From Formosa sp. (lineage in GTDB: Bacteria > Bacteroidota > Bacteroidia > Flavobacteriales > Flavobacteriaceae): 45,653 bases of DNA. The position numbers and the translations under genes were made by a program. The stretch spans positions 1-45,653 of the forward strand of contig JABHDE010000031.1 of the NCBI GenBank assembly GCA_018673215.1. The letters are read 5' to 3'. The notes beneath the pieces are model-generated. The model was not told the DNA's origin and made no database searches. It saw only the letters and a list, made by a program, of their open reading frames with translations. This document shows, piece after piece, positions 34,948 through 43,162 of this stretch; the stretch's first letter is position 1; the number at the start of each line of letters is the position of its first letter.

Positions 34948-35583
34948 ATGATACCGAAACTACATTATATCTCACAAGGAAATTCACCCAAAATGCATCT
35001 TGAAAATATTCAAAATGCTTGTGCAGCTGGAGCAGAATTGGTAGTACTAGATATTCAAAGTAGTTTTGAAAAAAAGTTTTTAAAATTAGCCACAAAAGCT
35101 AGAGAGATTACAGCTCATTATCAAACAAGACTCATAATTAATTCACATATAAAACTTGCTAAAATTCTCAAGGTTGATGGAATACTTATTGACCAAATAG
35201 TTCCCTGCCCTACCACTCTTAGAAAGCAATTACATCCTTGGCAGATGATCGGAGCCACCGCAAATACACTTCAAGACTGCGAAAACTATATCAATAAAGA
35301 TGTTGATTATTTATACCTATCACCATTTAAAGCTGACAAACATAGTAAAGTAGCAGAACTAGGCTTAAACGGTTTTACTGCGATTATGGATATCTTAAAG
35401 ACCGAAACTCCTATTCTTGGCATAGGAAAAATCGCTACCTCCGACATTAAAGCAATTCTTGAAACAGGTATTTCTGGTGTTGGTGTTTCTGATCAGATTT
35501 CTGATGACTTTAATAGTATAAAAGTATTTCACCTATTACTGACCGCTTCTTCCACTGAAGAACAACGGCATTCGTTCCAATAA
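34948..35583 (+). CDS. ThiE/TenI-like thiamine phosphate synthase family protein
   Basis: A 211-residue TIM-barrel protein of the thiamine phosphate synthase superfamily. Recognisable are MIPKLHYISQG at the start, AGAELVVLDIQS, RLIINSHIKLAKILKVDGILI and the C-terminal phosphate-binding region ILGIGKIATSDIKAILETGISGVGVSDQI. It is more diverged than typical ThiE and is not beside other thi genes, so whether it makes thiamine phosphate or plays a regulatory TenI-like part is open. It lies between the single-lobe DEAD protein and rlmF on the same strand. Confidence 0.75.
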   Translation: MIPKLHYISQGNSPKMHLENIQNACAAGAELVVLDIQSSFEKKFLKLATKAREITAHYQTRLIINSHIKLAKILKVDGILIDQIVPCPTTLRKQLHPWQMIGATANTLQDCENYINKDVDYLYLSPFKADKHSKVAELGLNGFTAIMDILKTETPILGIGKIATSDIKAILETGISGVGVSDQISDDFNSIKVFHLLLTASSTEEQRHSFQ

Positions 35584-35636
35584 AAAACATTCGTAATATT
35601 AATATAAAGATACTACGAGTTAGGACTGAAATCATC

Positions 35637-35644
35637 TACCTTTG
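35637..35644 (+). promoter_or_regulatory. Candidate -7 element immediately before rlmF
   Basis: TACCTTTG fits TAnnTTTG and ends five bases before the rlmF ATG at 35650. As for lpxD, use of this element would give a leaderless transcript. Confidence 0.35.
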
Positions 35645-35649
35645 CCGTT

Positions 35650-36515
35650 ATGCATGCCAAAAACCCTTACAGCGAACGTTACAATCTGAAACGATTGGCA
35701 ATACACCACCCTCAATTACAAGATTATATAGTTTTAAATCCCTCTGATGAAGAGACCATTGATTTTAGTAATTCAGCTGCAGTTTATGAACTGAATAAAG
35801 CCATGTTATTGGCCGACTTTAAAGTTGAAAACTATGAGTTGCCAATGGGCTATCTCATACCTCCTGTTCCTGGTCGTTTAGAGTATCTGTTGCAAATACA
35901 GGAATTTTTATCTGAAAAATTTAATATCGATAAAAACACAAAACTTCGAGGATTAGATATAGGATCTGGTGCAAATGGGATCTATTGTATCTTGGGATTA
36001 CAACATTTTAATTGGACAATGGTGGGTGCTGAATGTGATGCCAGTTCTGTTAAAATTGCAAAGGCGAATATACAACGTACAAAATCCTTGAAAAATAATA
36101 TTGAAATTCGACACCAAGAAAACAAGAGTTTCCTATTTAAAAACATCATTAAAAAGGATGAGCAATTTGATTTCACCATCTGTACCCCCCCCCATTTCAT
36201 TCCTCTAAAGAAGAAGCTTTAAGAGGATCTCAAAGAAAAATTAATAATTTAGGACGCAAATTTGACAAAAAAGAAATCGTTCTTAATTTTGAAGGACAAG
36301 CCAACGAACTTTGGTGTAATGGTGGTGAAGCTCTTTTTATCAAACGATTGATAAAAGAAAGCACCGCATTTATAAACCACGTGAAAGTATTTTCCACACT
36401 GGTTTCAAAAAGAGACAGTTTAGCTAGCATCAATAAACAACTTATTAAAGTAAAAGCGAATTCTTATGTGGTGCCAATGGATTTGGGCAATAAGAAAAGT
36501 CGTATTGTATTATAG
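35650..36515 (+). pseudogene. rlmF: 23S rRNA (adenine-1618-N6)-methyltransferase RlmF, frameshifted
   Basis: RlmF methylates A1618 of 23S rRNA. The N-terminal part is intact (MHAKNPYSERYNL, TIDFSNSAAVYELNKAML, PPVPGRLEYLLQIQ, SAM motif GLDIGSGANGIY), but the frame shifts at a run of nine C (36185-36193) within the catalytic NPPF motif and reaches a stop at 36222. Two C fewer, or one more, would restore the frame, which continues from 36195 with FHSSKEEALRGSQRKINNLG, NFEGQANELWCNGGEALFIKRLIKES and GNKKSRIV, all RlmF-like, to a TAG at 36513-36515. The motif reads TPPF rather than NPPF if the frame is restored, and the normal C-terminal AWTF is replaced by a stop. Confidence 0.85.
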
Positions 36516-36530
36516 TGGTTTGATTCGGCA

Positions 36531-37844
36531 TTATAAGACCATTACCCGTACTTTTTTCTTTTTGAGTCTTGTATTGTTTAATTTCTCAACCAATTCGGCT
36601 GCGATAACTTTGGGTACTGCTACAAACGCACAATCTTGTTTTAACTCGATGTTTCCGAGCTGATCCTTTGTGATGTTCCCTTGTTTAAAAAAGAGTCCTG
36701 CTATATCTCCTTTTGAGATTTTGTCTTTCCTTCCGCCTGAGATAAACAAGGTTTCCCAAAATTGAGGTTTACGAACCGATTTATTAGAAATAGTTACGAT
36801 TTTAGAATTTTGAATGTAGACTGGTAAATCCTCTACCTCTCCCTTCATTATGTAAGCCGTTCCTTTTGAATCCACTCTAGCAACGCGCCCATTTCTGTGG
36901 ATAAATTCTTCTTTAGCGCGAGGCACTTCGTAATGAATAATAAATTTTAACTCGGGAATATCAATACCACGAGAGGCTAAATCTGTTGCTATGAGAATCT
37001 GATTGGTGCCATTTCTAAATTTTATCAACGACCGCTCCCTTTCTTTTTGTTCCATCCCCCCAACAAAACAACTGTGGTTGATCTTATTTTTATCTAAAAA
37101 CCGACTTGCAGAATCTACACTGTCTCTTAAGTTACAGAATATGATTCCTGTTTGATTGCCAAGATGTCCAATTAAATCTAAAAGTATCTGCGGTTTGTTT
37201 TTTGACGGATAAACCACTGTTTTAATTTCGAGTTTAGAAACCACTTTTTCTTTCAAATAGTTGACCGTATTGGGCTGATCCAATCTTACAAAACCTGGAA
37301 TGTTGATACTTTGAGTGGCAGAGGTTAAAATCCGTTTGTTGATATGTGGTAACTGACGAATAATTTCTTTCATTTCAGCTTCAAAACCATCCTCAAGCGA
37401 CTTGTCAAACTCATCTAAAATAAGCGTTTTAATACTTGTTTTAGAGAACCGATCGTTGCTAAAGTGATCTGCAATTCTTCCAGGAGTTCCAATTAAAATA
37501 GCGGGGACGTGTTTGATTTCAATTTTATCTTTAGACATCGGACGTCCACCATAGATCGCGTTAACTTTAAATCCAGAGCCCATACTCCGTACCACTTGCT
37601 CAATTTGGATGGCCAATTCACGCGAGGGTACAATAATCAAAGCTTGAACCTCTTTATTTTCGGGATCCAAAAGTTTGATAAGCGGCAACAAAAATGCCAA
37701 GGTTTTTCCTGTACCAGTTGGAGATAACAAGACAGTGTTGGTTGTTTGTTCAATTACAGAAATTGCCTCCTCTTGCATTGGATTCAATACATGAATATTT
37801 AATTTCATTAAAATATCCTGTTGTTCTTTAATTGTATTTGCCAT
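36531..37844 (-). CDS. DEAD-box RNA helicase with DbpA-like RNA-binding domain
   Basis: A 437-residue two-lobe RNA helicase. Lobe 1: SPTGTGKTLAF, VPSRELAIQ, GTPGRI, motif II DEFD (a variant of DEAD), SAT. Lobe 2: GIIFCNLRDSVD, ATDLASRGIDIPE, HRNGRVAR. The last 70 residues (GGRKDKISKGDIAGLFF to VRVMVL) resemble the RNA-binding domain of DbpA, which in E. coli targets 23S rRNA during ribosome assembly. It starts five bases after the stop codon of another DEAD-box gene on the same strand and is the second gene of that pair. It converges on rlmF, with 15 bases between stop codons. Confidence 0.88.
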   Translation of the reverse strand: MANTIKEQQDILMKLNIHVLNPMQEEAISVIEQTTNTVLLSPTGTGKTLAFLLPLIKLLDPENKEVQALIIVPSRELAIQIEQVVRSMGSGFKVNAIYGGRPMSKDKIEIKHVPAILIGTPGRIADHFSNDRFSKTSIKTLILDEFDKSLEDGFEAEMKEIIRQLPHINKRILTSATQSINIPGFVRLDQPNTVNYLKEKVVSKLEIKTVVYPSKNKPQILLDLIGHLGNQTGIIFCNLRDSVDSASRFLDKNKINHSCFVGGMEQKERERSLIKFRNGTNQILIATDLASRGIDIPELKFIIHYEVPRAKEEFIHRNGRVARVDSKGTAYIMKGEVEDLPVYIQNSKIVTISNKSVRKPQFWETLFISGGRKDKISKGDIAGLFFKQGNITKDQLGNIELKQDCAFVAVPKVIAAELVEKLNNTRLKKKKVRVMVL

Positions 37845-37849
37845 AATAA

Positions 37850-39181
37850 TTACTTCTTTTTGGATGCCTCAATTTTTGAATTTGCTGCCCTTGTTTGCGT
37901 AAGATAATTTGCCAATACTTTTTCGATCAATTCCTCTTTGGTCAAATGATGGAAAATTGTATTTATATTTGTTCTAAATTCATCTGAAATACTACGATTT
38001 GGTTTGGTCTTAAATATTTTTTTAGCCCACAACAAACCATTATTCTCTTCAATACTTTGGGCATCTACTTTTTTGAATTTTTTAAATTCAATTCCTAATT
38101 CTTGTTCAAATTCAGGAATGTCTTTAACTTCTTCTGTTTGTAATACAGTTAAGGATAAACCCTTAGCGCCTGCTCTTGCCGTACGGCCACTCCGATGCAC
38201 ATAGGCTTCAAAAGTGTCTGGCAAATGATAATTAACAACAAAGGCAATTTCTTTCACATCAATACCTCGGGCTGCCAAATCGGTAGCCACCAAAACATCG
38301 ATAAATCCTTCTCTGAATTGTCCCATAATTCGATCGCGAATGCCCTGAGACAAACTCCCATGAAGCGCACCCGATGAGAATTTATTAATGGCTAGATTTT
38401 TCGCTAATTTATTAACCGCTGCTTTTGTTTTACAAAATATAATTCCACGTTGTCCCTCTTTAGTACTTAAAAAATGCATCAAAACATTTAGTTTTTCAAT
38501 AGGTTCTACCACAACATATTGATGATCGATTCCTTGGTGTCCAACCGTTGTCATATCGGCCTCTATGTGGATCACATGTTTAGACATGTAATTCTGAACC
38601 AATTGTTTGATGGCTCCAGAAAGGGTGGCGGTAAACAACAATGTTCTACGTGTTTTTGGAACCTCTTTAATAATTAGATCTAAATCTTGTTTTAAAGCAC
38701 TCACCATTTCATCGGCTTCGTCCAATACTAAGAAAGACAACTGCTTAAGGTTGATGGCGCCACGCTTGACCAAATCCACTAAACGACCTGGAGTAGCAAT
38801 TACTATATGAGTTGTCGTTTTTAAGCGTTCTATTTGAGGTTTTATTGGGATCCCTCCACAAACGGATGCAATAGATATTTCAGGACATTGCGCAGCATAG
38901 GCCGTTAAGTTCGCATGAATTTGTTGTCCCAACTCTCGAGTAGGTACTAATACGACACACTGTACATTCGTTTTTTTAATATCTACGAGCTGTAACAAAG
39001 GAATTCCAAAAGCCGCAGTTTTTCCAGTTCCTGTTTTAGCGATGGCTACAAGGTCCTCCGTTTGATTTAGGACTACTGGAACGGTTTTTTTCTGAATGTC
39101 TGTAGGAACAGAAATTTGTAAATCGGCTAAGCCTTGTTGCAAGAGGATATTAATTCCTAAATCGGAAAACGGTTTTGACAT
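37850..39181 (-). CDS. DEAD-box RNA helicase
   Basis: A complete 443-residue DEAD-box ATPase: Q-motif region near the start (FSDLGINILLQQGLADLQISVPTDIQKKTVP), Walker A AKTGTGKTAAF, PTRELGQQ, TPGRL, the DEAD motif in VLDEADEM, FTATLSG, GIIFCKTKAAVNKL, ATDLAARGID and HRSGRTARAG. The C-terminal extension of about 60 residues is basic and ends KIEASKKK. RhlE-like is the most natural group, but many Flavobacteriaceae carry several and I cannot name it. It is cotranscribed with the DbpA-like gene. A TAnnTTTG match on the minus strand lies at 39196-39203. Confidence 0.9.
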   Translation of the reverse strand: MSKPFSDLGINILLQQGLADLQISVPTDIQKKTVPVVLNQTEDLVAIAKTGTGKTAAFGIPLLQLVDIKKTNVQCVVLVPTRELGQQIHANLTAYAAQCPEISIASVCGGIPIKPQIERLKTTTHIVIATPGRLVDLVKRGAINLKQLSFLVLDEADEMVSALKQDLDLIIKEVPKTRRTLLFTATLSGAIKQLVQNYMSKHVIHIEADMTTVGHQGIDHQYVVVEPIEKLNVLMHFLSTKEGQRGIIFCKTKAAVNKLAKNLAINKFSSGALHGSLSQGIRDRIMGQFREGFIDVLVATDLAARGIDVKEIAFVVNYHLPDTFEAYVHRSGRTARAGAKGLSLTVLQTEEVKDIPEFEQELGIEFKKFKKVDAQSIEENNGLLWAKKIFKTKPNRSISDEFRTNINTIFHHLTKEELIEKVLANYLTQTRAANSKIEASKKK

Positions 39182-39195
39182 AACATTATTTTGGA

Positions 39196-39203
39196 CAAAG
39201 ATA
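39196..39203 (-). promoter_or_regulatory. Candidate -7 promoter element for the DEAD-box pair
   Basis: The minus strand reads TATCTTTG, matching TAnnTTTG, 14 bases upstream of the ATG at 39181. Confidence 0.4.
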
Positions 39204-39287
39204 ACTATACATAATCCGAGAATCGTGTAAAATGGAACGTGAATTCAATTTTTGAACAAGATAAATAATCAAAATATCTATATTGTC

Positions 39288-39737
39288 CTAAGCCTCTTGA
39301 ACGGTGCGTTTAGATTTTCTGTAGATGTAATTCGGGTAAATACTTCGTTTTGCAAAACGGTTCAATTTGTTAGAATTGATCATTTTTATGTAAATTGGTT
39401 TGGTGACTCCAAAGTATTCATAAGTAGAACCATCTAAAAAGGTGATTTCTAAGAGCATTCCTTTGTGAGTGTAATCAGCTATTCCAGAATTTGTTATTGT
39501 ATCTGTATATTCTTCTAAATTTGCTGCAATTGTTTCAGGAGCGATACTAACCAAGAAATGATAACCATCAATAATTTCACGACTTTTTAATTCCGCTTCT
39601 TCTGCCTTAGCATCATTTTCTTGAAACTTATCTGGGTGCCATTCTTTCACCAAGTTACGGTAACTCTTTTTGAGTGTTTTAAGGTCAATTTCCTTTTCAA
39701 CATTAAATAGTTTTTTATATTGACTGATACGCTTCAT
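39288..39737 (-). CDS. J-domain protein with C-terminal KTSC domain
   Basis: A 149-residue two-domain protein. Residues 5-60 are a J domain (KLFNVEKEIDLKTLKKSYRNLVKEWHPDKFQ) with the HPD tripeptide at 34-36 that stimulates DnaK ATPase. Residues about 85-140 (GIADYTHKGMLLEITFLDGSTYEYFGVTKPIYIKMINSNKLNRFAKRSIYPNY) form a KTSC domain, whose role is unknown. The combination is found in several Bacteroidota. Probably cytosolic co-chaperone function. It is a single gene, 106 bases upstream of the DEAD-box pair. Confidence 0.8.
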   Translation of the reverse strand: MKRISQYKKLFNVEKEIDLKTLKKSYRNLVKEWHPDKFQENDAKAEEAELKSREIIDGYHFLVSIAPETIAANLEEYTDTITNSGIADYTHKGMLLEITFLDGSTYEYFGVTKPIYIKMINSNKLNRFAKRSIYPNYIYRKSKRTVQEA

Positions 39738-39863
39738 ATACTGATTTTTAGCAGCTGCGAAACTACATCTTTATTATCAACTGAAACTGTAATTAGGTTT
39801 ATTTATTTTTATCATATTTACAATACTTCATTTCAAATATTAATAATAATTGGGTACAAAAAA

Positions 39864-39886
39864 AGCCCAACATAAAATGTTGAGCT
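39864..39886 (-). terminator. Rho-independent terminator after the cold shock gene
   Basis: AGCCCAACAT (39864-39873) and ATGTTGAGCT (39877-39886) form a ten-base stem with an AAA loop and one G-T pair, flanked by an A-run and a T-run on either side. On the minus strand the U-run follows 25 bases after the csp stop codon. The symmetric flanks mean it could work in both directions. Confidence 0.85.
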
Positions 39887-39911
39887 TTTTATTAAACTTG
39901 AAGTATATGTA

Positions 39912-40103
39912 TTAGATAACTTTTACGTTTACTGCATTTAATCCTTTGTTTCCTTCTTGAAGATCAAATTCAACGATATCGCCTTCACGAATCTCGTCTA
40001 CTAATCCAGAAATGTGTACAAAATGGTCTTTCTCAACTCCTTCTTCTGTGATAAATCCAAATCCTTTAGTTTCATTGAAAAACTTTACTGTTCCTTTACT
40101 CAT
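39912..40103 (-). CDS. csp: Cold shock domain protein
   Basis: A 63-residue single-stranded nucleic acid binding protein. MSKGTVKFFNETKGFGFITEEGVEKDHFVHISGL carries RNP1 (KGFGFI) and RNP2 (FVHIS), and the rest (IVEFDLQEGNKGLNAVNV) closes the five-stranded barrel. The frame is open to an upstream ATG at 40145, but the added 14 residues are not part of the family and overlap the promoter motif, so the start is at 40103. It is a single gene with a promoter motif and a strong terminator. Likely RNA chaperone; cold induction cannot be seen from the sequence. Confidence 0.94.
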   Translation of the reverse strand: MSKGTVKFFNETKGFGFITEEGVEKDHFVHISGLVDEIREGDIVEFDLQEGNKGLNAVNVKVI

Positions 40104-40131
40104 AATAGTGTAATTAAATTTATAATTTTTG

Positions 40132-40139
40132 CAAACATA
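40132..40139 (-). promoter_or_regulatory. Candidate -7 promoter element for the cold shock gene
   Basis: The minus strand reads TATGTTTG, matching TAnnTTTG, 28 bases before the ATG at 40103. This predicts a short leader of about 20 bases rather than the long structured leader of E. coli cspA. Confidence 0.45.
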
Positions 40140-40145
40140 CAACAA

Positions 40146-40456
40146 TTTAAATAGAAACCTATTATAATTAAATTACTTAATTTAAGGAAGGTAGATGAGA
40201 AAATGAAAGATGTACCTTGTCTCAACTCCACCCTTCAAATGATTTTGTGAATTTACACTCATCATTGAATTTATAATTCACTACTACAGAAACTCTAATT
40301 ATTTTATTTTCTGATATACGTAACGAAGTTATGATTCAAGGTAACCAGAAGAAGTGTTGTTAATTTAGTTTTCATTGTAATTAATTTTAATAAACCTAAA
40401 CAAAGTAAAATAAATTCTATCTAAGAGGTTGATAACAAATAAACACAGTAAAAATG
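40146..40456. other. Intergenic region between csp and CIA30 genes
   Basis: This stretch lies between two minus-strand genes. I see no intact gene, tRNA or terminator in it. On the minus strand, 40222-40375 holds what may be a decayed small secreted-protein gene, listed separately. Confidence 0.5.
40222..40375 (-). pseudogene. Possible remnant of a small secreted-protein gene
   Basis: An ATG at 40375 starts MKTKLTTLLLVTLNHNF, which has the basic start and leucine-rich core of a signal peptide, and then stops after 23 residues at 40304. An overlapping frame one base out continues as SENKIIRVSVVVNYKFN and ends in FEGWS at 40222. The two pieces read naturally as one short precursor if a single base were removed. 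No family is recognised. The lesion could also be a sequencing error, or the whole pattern chance in AT-rich DNA. Confidence 0.3.
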
Positions 40457-40993
40457 TTACTTAAGAGAAATACTTTTAATTTTTAAACTAAAAAGCTCTT
40501 TAGTTTTATTTCCAATTAAAAAAGCAATTTGCTCAATTTGATCTGCATCAAAATTAGGCATTTCAAAAACTCTGCCTCTAAAACTTGGATAAAAATCTTT
40601 TAATGGAATGACAATTTCTTGTTCCAATCCAGTCGTTTTAAATGAATAAATATAAGAATGACGTTGATAATTTGAAGCTTTTAACCTAAACTGGTAGGAT
40701 TTACCATCTCCAATTAATTTTAAAACAATAAAATCAAAATTTTTTGTTTTAATCCCGTCAAAATTATATCGAAGTGAAGAAAAACCACCGTTGTTTTCTG
40801 TAGTAACTAAGCCTTGAAAAACCCCAAAACCTTCTGAGTTAATTGTGAAATCTCCTTGCGACCTCCCTCCCATTACACGGTCATCAACAATTTGCCATCC
40901 ATCAGTAGAACTACCAGGTTCAAATTTAAAAATCAAGTTAGGGGATTGAAACATATTCATAAAAACAACTAAAATCAGTGTATAGTAACTCAT
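40457..40993 (-). CDS. CIA30 family protein
   Basis: A 178-residue protein with a hydrophobic N terminus (MSYYTLILVVFMNMFQ, possibly a signal peptide) and the CIA30/galactose-binding-like domain: WQIVDDRVMGGRSQGDF is the family signature, then GFSSLRYNF and a region ending FDADQIEQIAFLIGNK. In mitochondria CIA30 is a complex I assembly factor; bacterial homologues have no established role. It starts six bases after the stop codon of an SF2 helicase gene on the same strand, so they are likely cotranscribed. Confidence 0.82.
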   Translation of the reverse strand: MSYYTLILVVFMNMFQSPNLIFKFEPGSSTDGWQIVDDRVMGGRSQGDFTINSEGFGVFQGLVTTENNGGFSSLRYNFDGIKTKNFDFIVLKLIGDGKSYQFRLKASNYQRHSYIYSFKTTGLEQEIVIPLKDFYPSFRGRVFEMPNFDADQIEQIAFLIGNKTKELFSLKIKSISLK

Positions 40994-40999
40994 AAAAAC

Positions 41000-42541
41000 T
41001 TATACTTTGAGAAGCCCTTCAAAAATTTCGTCAAAATTTTCTCTAATGTAAGCTCTTAATTTCTTTTTGTAATCCTCTTTAAGCCAAGTCAAAAAGTTGT
41101 GCGTACTTTTACTTATGCATTTAGAATAACGGTGAATTCTAAAATCTATATCATCTGATAAAAGCTTTATGAGAGCCAAGGCATCATACACATCTTCACT
41201 GTTTTCTATGCATATAAGAGCATGTTGTTCGATGGAGCGTCTTAAGACAACTTTTGAGGACTCCCCCCTACGAATGGACTGAATATAAGTTTTGTTGACA
41301 TCAAAATATACTTCTTTAGAGTTAGAGAACGAAACTCTAATGTCTTCAGGCATTTCATAAATAAAATTACTTTCAAGTTCTTCGTCACTTAAAACACCAT
41401 CTAAATAATAATTAGGATATTTAAAAATACGCTGCCAATCCAAGTTTGTACTTCCCCAAGGACCAAAACGATGAAAATTGTTACCCAAATCTATTACATC
41501 AAAGGAATTTTTGTTCTTTAAAATACGAGACCCCCTACCAATCATTTGGTAATAAAGAGTTAAAGACTTTGTAGCACGATTTAAAATGATAGATTCAACA
41601 GTTGGTTCATCAAATCCCGTTGTTAATATACTTACCGAGGTTAGGATCGCATTTGGAGTTTCCTTGAACCATTTAAGTATTTGAGTTCGTTCTTTTTTAG
41701 AAGCCGTATTATCTAAATGTGCAATAGGATATCCAGAAGTTCTAAATAAATCATACACAAACAAAGACGTATTTATTCCGTTGTTGAATATCAATGTTTT
41801 CTTTCCTTCGCAACGTTCGGTATATGCTTCCATTAATTTAGAAAGCATCTCATTATTAGTGTATAAATCTTCTGAGGATTTAACTGTATAATCTCCGTTT
41901 GCCCCTACAACTAATGAAGTCAATCCGACATTATAGGAATACATATTGGCTTGGGCTAAAAATTCATTTTCAATAAGAGATTCAATACTCTCACCGACTA
42001 TTAATTCATTGTAATTATCAGCCATTGGAAGTTCAATATTTGAACTTAAAGGAGTAGCAGTAACTCCTAGTATGAAGGACTTTTCAAAAAACTTAAAAAG
42101 TTTGGTAAATGAATTATAATGAGCTTCATCAATAATAATTAACCCAATATCGGAAATGTCTAATTTATCATCTTTTAATCTGTTGTTGAGAGTTTCAACC
42201 ATAGCAACAAAACAATCGAATTGCGCTTGATTCTCTAAATTGGCTTTGCTATCAATCACTTTGTTTTGAACCCCAAATTCTGTCAAAACAGAAGAAGTTT
42301 GTTTACAGAGTTCTATTCTGTGAGTCATAACCAACACTTTTTTCTTGTGGGTCTTAAGATACTGACTCACAATTTCAGAAAAAATGACTGTTTTACCCCC
42401 ACCAGTTGGCAACTGATATAAAAGATGGTAATCATCCGCAGCAGTTTCAAAACATTGAAAGATTTTTTGAATAGCTCCCTTCTGGTAGTTATAAAGTTCT
42501 TTGCCAGTTTTACGTTCTTCTTGTTCTGAAATGGAAAGCAT
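41000..42541 (-). CDS. Superfamily 2 DEAD/DEAH helicase (type III restriction-like fold)
   Basis: A 513-residue helicase of the ResIII/SSL2 type: ELYNYQKGAIQKIF, Walker A PTGGGKTVIFSE, motif II IIIDEAHYNSF, GVTATPLS, then lobe 2 with LIFNNGINTSLFV, SVSILTTGFDEPTVESIILNRATKS, the arginine-finger motif YYQMIGRGSRI and a helical C-terminal region to LLKV. No nuclease or methylase partner is nearby, so this is not an obvious restriction system. The ATG at 42541 is preferred over one at 42574, because the TATTTTTG promoter motif (42564-42571, minus strand) lies between them. It is cotranscribed with the CIA30 gene. Confidence 0.85.
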   Translation of the reverse strand: MLSISEQEERKTGKELYNYQKGAIQKIFQCFETAADDYHLLYQLPTGGGKTVIFSEIVSQYLKTHKKKVLVMTHRIELCKQTSSVLTEFGVQNKVIDSKANLENQAQFDCFVAMVETLNNRLKDDKLDISDIGLIIIDEAHYNSFTKLFKFFEKSFILGVTATPLSSNIELPMADNYNELIVGESIESLIENEFLAQANMYSYNVGLTSLVVGANGDYTVKSSEDLYTNNEMLSKLMEAYTERCEGKKTLIFNNGINTSLFVYDLFRTSGYPIAHLDNTASKKERTQILKWFKETPNAILTSVSILTTGFDEPTVESIILNRATKSLTLYYQMIGRGSRILKNKNSFDVIDLGNNFHRFGPWGSTNLDWQRIFKYPNYYLDGVLSDEELESNFIYEMPEDIRVSFSNSKEVYFDVNKTYIQSIRRGESSKVVLRRSIEQHALICIENSEDVYDALALIKLLSDDIDFRIHRYSKCISKSTHNFLTWLKEDYKKKLRAYIRENFDEIFEGLLKV

Positions 42542-42563
42542 AGTTGGTTTTGGTTGATTTTTG

Positions 42564-42571
42564 CAAAAATA
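42564..42571 (-). promoter_or_regulatory. Candidate -7 promoter element for the helicase-CIA30 unit
   Basis: The minus strand reads TATTTTTG, a match to TAnnTTTG, 22 bases before the ATG at 42541. It decides between two possible start codons. Confidence 0.45.
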
Positions 42572-42730
42572 CATTCTTTATTAGGTTTATAAAGAATTAT
42601 TATGAAATATTTTTTGTGATTTTTCGAATTATACAGTCATTTTAAGTGTTTTAATAAAATTTAAACATTGTGAAAATTTTTGATTTGATTTAATTTTTGT
42701 TATTTTCATAAATCTTAACCTAAAAAAATT

Positions 42731-43162
42731 ATGAATAAAACTTCAAACAGTCCTTCAATTAACTTTTGGATCATCAGCAGTATTGCCCTTGTTTGGAACA
42801 TCATGGGAGTTTTTGCTTATTTAGGCCAAACTTTTATGAGTACAGAAGTTCTATCATCCCTGCCTAAGGCTGAACAATATTATTTCTCAAACATGCCTGC
42901 TTGGGTAACTGCTGCATTTGCATCAGCAGTTTTTTCAGGTGTATTTGGATCAGTTGGATTGTTATTCAGAAAAAAGATTGCATATATCCTTTTCTCAATA
43001 TCAATCATAACCCTTCTAGTACACCAGGCATACAACTTTTTTATTCAAGATTACTTAGAAATTATTGGCATCAAATTAATACTGCCAATATCCACAACTA
43101 TCATTGGACTATATTTGTATAGGTACTCAGCTAAAATGAGTAAGCAAGGAGTATTGAACTAG
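42731..43162 (+). CDS. Four-helix membrane protein of unknown function
   Basis: A 143-residue inner membrane protein with four hydrophobic helices (about 10-30, 57-78, 83-100 and 108-128) and a short charged tail. The first helix contains FWIISSIALVWNIMGVFAY, a pattern I recall from flavobacterial proteins sometimes labelled sugar transporter, but no catalytic or transport motif is visible. It overlaps the end of the converging methyltransferase gene by four bases. No partner gene is evident. Confidence 0.7.
   Translation: MNKTSNSPSINFWIISSIALVWNIMGVFAYLGQTFMSTEVLSSLPKAEQYYFSNMPAWVTAAFASAVFSGVFGSVGLLFRKKIAYILFSISIITLLVHQAYNFFIQDYLEIIGIKLILPISTTIIGLYLYRYSAKMSKQGVLN

Noticed and set aside
36466-36663. 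Open frame of 65 codons on the plus strand at the end of rlmF
   Set aside because: It lies in a different frame from the RlmF continuation, overlaps the end of the DEAD-box gene antisense, and shows no protein-like features.
40104-40145. N-terminal extension of the cold shock protein
   Set aside because: The added residues overlap the promoter motif and cold shock proteins of this length begin at MSKGTVKFF.
41000-42541. Type III restriction or other defence system suggested by the ResIII-like helicase
   Set aside because: No methylase, nuclease or other defence partner lies next to it; its only neighbour in the unit is a CIA30 protein.
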